Positions 58,761 through 64,000 of a stretch of DNA of 64,000 nt are shown in pieces. A model generated the notes under the pieces. That model did not search any database and had not been told where the DNA came from. It saw only the letters and a list, made by a program, of their open reading frames with translations. The DNA comes from Hymenopellis radicata. Lineage: Eukaryota; Basidiomycota; Agaricomycetes; Agaricales; Physalacriaceae. Numbering within the stretch: the first letter of the stretch is position 1; each line of letters starts with the position of its first letter. The translations under genes and the position numbers were made by a program. The stretch lies in assembly GCA_015501595.1 (NCBI GenBank), contig JADNRX010000162.1:53030-117029 (forward strand), written 5' to 3'.

Positions 58761-60762
58761 CTACAAAGCTCCCTGCAGCGGCAGATAGTGGCGCCCCCAG
58801 TCTAACCACCATTCGTCTAGAGCGTCTTTAGCATCATAGTTGAACAGCCGAATCCACGAGCTCCACTGGGCTGCCAACTCCTCCGCGTGTTCGTCTGGAG
58901 CGTTCTGCAGATGGATCGTTTGCTTCATGCCCTCGTCGCGCAGATCTCGCATAGGCCCCGCGGGCATCGCAGCCGTCAAGAAGCCGCCCATCTCGTGCAA
59001 CTCTGTCTGTCTGGTGCGGTCGAGACGGATCGCATCATACGCGCTGAACAGGGATGCTATCTGGGATCGATTGGTGATCTTGGAAAACAGCTCTCCAAGT
59101 GTGTATGCATCCTCCATCTGGTAAGGTATGGATGAGATAAGTGTCTCCGTGATAAGAACCGGTCAAACTCACGGCGAGCGCTCTAAAATGTGGGACATCT
59201 TAGCACATCAAGGTCATGAGGTACGATATTGGTGGCGACTTACGCGTTATACGAGCCGGTATTCTCGAGGGAAATCAGAGATGGCCGGACAAGACGATAG
59301 CTGGAACACGTACCACACATGCATGGGCTGCATCTCCAATAACGACAGCTCTTCCATGCGTGTCCACGAAGCTGTCGAGGCGGTGTACCACTTGGATAGT
59401 GGGGTGTACGATACTCGAGAGTTGGAAGAGTTTTGTTAATCTGATGTGCTAGATGAGAGTAGGACAAGACGAAGAGTAGTTGACTTACAAGGGACCATAC
59501 TCGATCGTAGATGGCTGCAATATTGACGACGGGACATCAGTGATATAGTCCGCATCTTGATCGCTGTCTAACCGGGACGTCGTTTTCGAGTGACCGAGGA
59601 CGTACAGATCTCCGTGCTACAGAAATGCGGCCTGCTCAGCAATAGTTAAGAGCGAGTAAAGCTAAGGAAAGCCCACTCGAGAACCAGAAACAATATAACT
59701 GTTTCCCATCCAGATCGTGAACTGCTGGTACGATTAGTTCTGGACGAAAAACGCGATATGCCACCCTACAGTTGATGAAGTTGCTAACTCGGAAAGCTCT
59801 TCGTCCTGTAGAAGCGAAGATATAGGAATTGGAATGCTCGTTCTACACATCGTCAGAGAAATGCTTGGATATTGGAGCATGGACGTACGAAAGAAGTTCG
59901 TGAAGGGGAAGAGGATCCGCTTCATCGAGGTCTACGCAATCCTCTACATCGCTTTCTTCTGCCCGACATGCGACCACGTTTCGGATGATACTGTTTCGTC
60001 CATCTGCACCGACAATCTAGAACCATTCAGATATGAGTCGAGAGCATGAATGAAACTAACACGTACAATGTCACCCTCGATGATCTCTCCTTCAGGAGAT
60101 ATCACAGAAGATGGTCGGCTGTCGCTGATTTCTACTCGTTCGACTTGGAAATTATATCGAAATCGGACCTTGAGCTTCTCACATTGCTCGCGAAGAAGGC
60201 AGCACAGGTCATAATACTAAGTACCTGAAAGGTCAACAGTCTACTCGACTCCAAAGATGTACACGTACCGTGATTAGACAGTAGTCCGAGCCTAGGTCGG
60301 ACATAACTTGTGGATCGAATCGCATGAGTCCCATAAGATGTGAGGTTTTCACTGCGTGGTTTCGTAAGTAGACATGCATCGCGAGAAGAGGACGACGGTG
60401 AAAGACCTGAGCGGAATTCCATTCTACATACACAATTAGACAAGTCCAAGAACACAAAAAAGAACACACCCAGTGCATTTGATCCACTTTTCGTCGAGTG
60501 ACTTCGTCAGCTCAGGATATCCATGTGCCAGCAGTCGCGTCATACTCGGTGGGACCCGCAGGCCACCATCTCGAGCTCTATGCTAGATACGAACGCATCA
60601 GTCACGACAGCATTGCATTCGCAGAGCACGTACTTTTTCTTCCAAACGGCCGCCTTTCTCCACGACGGTCACGTCGTGGCCGGCTTTCGCCAGGATGGAG
60701 GCGGCCGTGAGTCCGGCTATGCTTGCGCCGACCACGACAAACTCCAGAGGGACGAAGGACAT
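58761..60762 (-). CDS. FAD-dependent monooxygenase (salicylate hydroxylase-like)
   Basis: Flavoprotein hydroxylase or epoxidase, around 430-450 residues. It starts MSFVPLEFVVVGASIAGLTAA at 60762 with the GxGxxG-type dinucleotide fold (GASIAG) and VVEKGGRLEEK. Later exons give GGLRVPPSMTRLLAHGYPEL, HRRPLLAMHVYLRNHA, MSDLGSDYCLIT, LLREQCEKLKVRFRYNF and SVISPEGEIIEGDI. Next is the second FAD motif RAVVIGDAAHA, then MEDAYTLGELFSKI and a C-terminus ending WGRHYLPLQGAL at 58761. Most joins use normal GT-AG introns; I could not fully resolve the segment 59480-60000, which may hide one break. Adjacent to UbiA on the same strand. Confidence 0.8.
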
Positions 60763-61956
60763 CGTTGGACCGCCACTATACAGAGCCTGTTTTGACGATG
60801 GACGTGGATAGAAGGAGTGAGAAGGGAGCATAAAATCAATCAGTTGGACATCTGCACTGTGATCACCGGTTAGCCCACCATCACCATTATCGTCCTTAGG
60901 TCTGATTGACAATCGGCGAAAGGGGATTTTTGTGGTCGGGTTCTTTAGGGTGCAACGCGAGAGGTTGCATTGTATCTTAAATGGGGTGGGTACTCGGATT
61001 CGGGGCAGGGCTGAAGGCGTGTGGTCGTGGATAAGGGCGAGGCTTCGATGGGACAAAGCGGCGCAGAACAATGTGTGGAATCAAACTCAATCGCTGATTG
61101 ATTGTGTGAGTATTCCCATTGATAATTAATGCATCAACGCTTAAATCCAAACCTCGGCCTTCGTACATACGTAGCTGTGTGGTGTCTTTCATGGAAACAC
61201 ATCGGGCAACGTGGGACTTGCAGAAGCACCGCTGCGGACTGGGGCCTAGACCAGCCTGGATTAATTCATTAGGACTTCAGGGCCGGTTCGGGACGGGGTA
61301 CAAAATTGAAAGGGTCCTTGCTCAACTTCTGATGGCACTGGCCGAAACAACGTGTATCTGATAGGAACTGGAGCTCTTCCGAGCGCACCACGCAGATTGC
61401 GAGTACACAGTTCGCACTTGTCGGACCCATCCTCCCAGGACGCTTCGATGTGCAGAAAGGCGAAAAGGCAAGAAAATAATAAAATCTTCATATGACGGCC
61501 GGAAGCTATGTTGTGACACCGACGATCCGAGCAAGTTTTGCCATGAATTGATGATGATGATGATGATGACGATCATGAGCGTTCGGTACTTAGAAGACGT
61601 TGTAGTGCCGTCGGCGGCCAGAGCGCCGCTCGATGAGGGATCAGGCACGATGTTTAAGCTGGAATCGCAGGCATGAGAGAGAGGAAATTCGACCAGTCTG
61701 CAGTTCTAGAAGTCCTGTGTGTGTTGTGCGGCGCGTCGCGTCGCGTCGCCAGCGAGAGAAAGCCGATAGTTAGTGTTCAGGAAAGGGATACAAGCATGTT
61801 GTTGCGCATTTCAGAAGGCATTGTGCAATATAGTCAACGAACACGCAGGAGGCAACACGACCATGGTGGCGAGAGACAGAAACAAATTCGTGGCTGGGTA
61901 AAAGCGGCGCCAGCACGGTGACCATGTGTCACCTGACGTGACGTGGTCGCGTTCAT
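60763..61956. other. Intergenic stretch with a microsatellite
   Basis: The monooxygenase promoter should be next to 60762. Contains the TGA repeat listed below and a short GCGTC-type repeat near 61735. No gene seen. Confidence 0.4.
61549..61569. repeat. Microsatellite (TGA)7
   Basis: Seven perfect TGA units in a row. Confidence 0.95.
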
Positions 61957-62049
61957 TTAACGCTTGAACTGAGGACTACGTGGCCTACTTGCCGAATCAT
62001 AGATTCTACTCCAAGTAAGCAAACAGTCGGGGAAGACCTCTAAGACGGT

Positions 62050-62148
62050 CACCTGGTATGGATCCTGGTATCTCCAAACCATTGTTTGATGTCCGCTGCC
62101 CCAGTCTTCTCGCTGACAGGCCGTGGAACAGCAGAAGTCCATGCCGCA
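62050..62148 (-). pseudogene. MYND zinc finger fragment
   Basis: One frame reads C-S-G-C-G-M-D-F-C-C-S-T-A-C-Q-R-E-D-W-x3-G-H, the second half of a MYND finger, directly after a tag acceptor. The last zinc-binding Cys is replaced (HQTMVW). Upstream coding-like pieces on the same strand (63190-62950 and 63430-63225, for example ILNFETQIGEVAKTSP and EEQMAFHAALSATCHE) may belong to the same gene, but I could not connect them in frame. Partial, decayed or frame-broken gene. Confidence 0.4.
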
Positions 62149-63521
62149 TCCCGAACACTATCGAGCAGGATTAGTGTCCTTGTCCTAATGCTGACACTTT
62201 GCCAAACAAGTATTGATTTATCGATATGGCACAAGCGCTCGTTTCCAATCACTTGAAGCATTATCACAGAGTGAGATTCCTCCGCGACGACAATCAATTA
62301 TCGCGTTTTCGAAAACAACAACTCTTTGCATGCTCTTTGAGAAAGGGCGGATCACGAAGTGGGTGAGGGTCGATGCTAGGGTGCGCTGAAGATGACGTCG
62401 ACCACCATAGTGCCGCACCAGCGCCGCTTCAGGCGTTCTTGTCCGCCGTTCAGGGAAGTGAGGATGTTGACCAAACCGCCGATGCATCCATGAGATGAAA
62501 AATAGGAAAGAGTCCTCTGGCTCCCGAATCCAGAGGACCTGGATGCGCAGTCTCTCGGAGCGACAGAACTTTAAAAGTAATCCTGAATTGCAAAGCATCC
62601 AGCGCCGAATCTCGCATGTCGATGTAGCGAAAAAGAGAGGGTTACTAGCTTGTTCACAAGGCTTGGCTTCGCTTCTATTTTCGTGACGCAAGGCATTGGC
62701 CTCAAGCAGATCATGTACGAGTTGCAGGCAGTAAGGTCAGCCTCGTGTAGCCGTTCGTGGTGGCCTTGCAGGTATGTTCAAGGAGACAATCCGGATCGGA
62801 GTCGGCTTATCATGGGGGCCTGAGAGAAATCGAGCACGTCCACCTCGCACGATATGTCTACCTTCTGTTAGGTTCAATTTGGAATAACATAAGCGTAGCC
62901 CAGTCTGACGAGAGAATGCAGTGGGTAAGAGAGTAGTCCTCGATCACCGTAGGGACCGTGGTAAAGTTAATCCTCCCGGGCCGATCGTTGTACAGCCACC
63001 AAAATTTGCAATACGGCTTACCTTTAGACTAAGAAGAGCTGGCAGCTTTCTTCGACGCGCTAACGACCATTCATCGAACGCCGCAAGGTCCATTGCTACA
63101 CGCGGACTTGTCTTGGCGACTTCTCCGATCTGGGTTTCAAAGTTCAGAATTTCCTTTCGGGAGTCCTTAGTGTGTGTCGAAGCACTGATCATATCTCCTT
63201 ATTCTCGGGAATGTACACCTAGCTTGGAAGCAAGCACGTGTGGCGCTACGATACTCGAGACCTTCGTAAGCTCTACCTTCTTCATCTTATCTCCATCAGT
63301 TTCATGACATGTCGCCGACAGCGCCGCATGGAACGCCATTTGTTCCTCGCCAAATGCAGTAACAGTGGTGTCAATACCACTGTCGCGCTCAGCCTTGGGA
63401 ACAGAAGGTACAAGGATGTCTGCAGCATGTGGGATTACTTATCATATCCCCGGACTAAAAATATCAAGCAGGATATATAACCAGCGACGAGAGTGCAGAA
63501 GCCGGATTGGAATTCAACGGA

Positions 63522-64000
63522 ATGGCATCAACGATGGCCGAACATTCGAGGTCAAGGGCATGGACGCCGCATTACCAGCTCACCCGACACACTCGGAACT
63601 CGGCGCAATTCCGCGAGTCGACAGTGGAGTCGCGCATCCTTGAACAGATGGAAAAGGACGCCGAGGAAGGTCAACAGCAGTCATTTGATTGTGCGCGACA
63701 GTCATCTCTCCTTTCCTTGGCTAACTCGTCGTGACAGCCGAAATCATCTATGTATGTCCATTGTCTCCATCTCGATGCATACACAATACAGATTCCATTC
63801 TACTTAGGCCGTCACTGGGCTCAATTCGATGACCCGAACCTCGCTCGGGATCATATCTTCGACTTTGACGATGAATCTCCCTATCCTGAGGTTAGGTCGG
63901 CTGTCGCGAACACCGACGATCCAGAAATGCCCGCCTCGACCCTCCGCGTGTGGATCATTGGGTTGGTCTGGGCGGTCATACTCCCCGGCATAAACCAATT
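63522..64000 (+). CDS. OPT-family oligopeptide transporter, N-terminus only
   Basis: Start of a proton-coupled small-peptide transporter of the plasma membrane, cut by the right edge. The start ATG at 63522 gives MASTMAEHSRSRAWTPHY and a polar cytosolic tail with SRILEQMEKDAEEG. After an intron that ends cacaatacag (exact donor unclear), the sequence DFDDESPYPEVRSAVANTDD, then MPASTLRVWIIGLVWAVIL and PGINQ, matches the conserved OPT entry region and first helix. Full-length members have about 700-850 residues, so most of the gene lies outside. Confidence 0.75.

Noticed and set aside
1..64000. CRISPR arrays, bacterial operons, phage genes
   Set aside because: None seen; splice sites and gene families show a fungal nuclear locus.

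Overview
The window looks like nuclear DNA of a basidiomycete, most likely a wood- or litter-associated agaricomycete. The evidence is dense short GT-AG introns (about 45-60 bp, many per gene), an intronless tRNA gene, a laccase, a family-GH5 exo-beta-1,3-glucanase with a membrane anchor, FunK1-type fungal kinases, MYND and coiled-coil/F-box proteins, and an oligopeptide transporter. Coordinates given for genes are spans from start to stop; most genes are interrupted by introns.

Layout. (1) 1-11915 carries a Zn2Cys6 transcription factor (cut by the left edge), a cytochrome P450, a relic and a fuller copy of a heme-thiolate peroxygenase gene, two short-chain dehydrogenases and a BAHD-type acyltransferase. 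Together they look like the regulator-plus-tailoring part of a secondary-metabolite cluster with no core synthase inside the window. (2) 12232-17982 holds an F-box remnant, the GH5 glucanase and a MYND protein. (3) 17983-23813 is gene-poor, with a tRNA-Val(UAC), a 1799-bp terminal-inverted-repeat transposon bordered by a perfect 8-bp target duplication, and a two-exon 76-residue protein. (4) 23814-30248 holds an F-box protein, a second MYND protein, a small secreted protein and a broken 3'-5' exonuclease gene. (5) 32245-34825 is a laccase. (6) 35055-52894 is bounded by two copies of a FunK1 kinase gene in inverted orientation; between them lie a second inverted-repeat pair, an HMG-box-like regulator, and a gene ending in a domain resembling the N-terminus of fungal STAND/NLR proteins. 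(7) 53482-64000 holds a secreted protein of unknown function, a UbiA prenyltransferase next to a FAD monooxygenase (a meroterpenoid-like pair), a MYND fragment, and the start of an OPT transporter at the right edge.

A recurring feature is single-base reading-frame breaks, most of them inside short homopolymers. I count about 14 across the peroxygenase, second SDR, acyltransferase, GH5, first MYND, exonuclease and two unknown genes. Neighbouring genes (P450, laccase, both kinases, UbiA) read through cleanly. This pattern may be long-read indel error, real decay, or both; it means ab initio models here will be fragmented.
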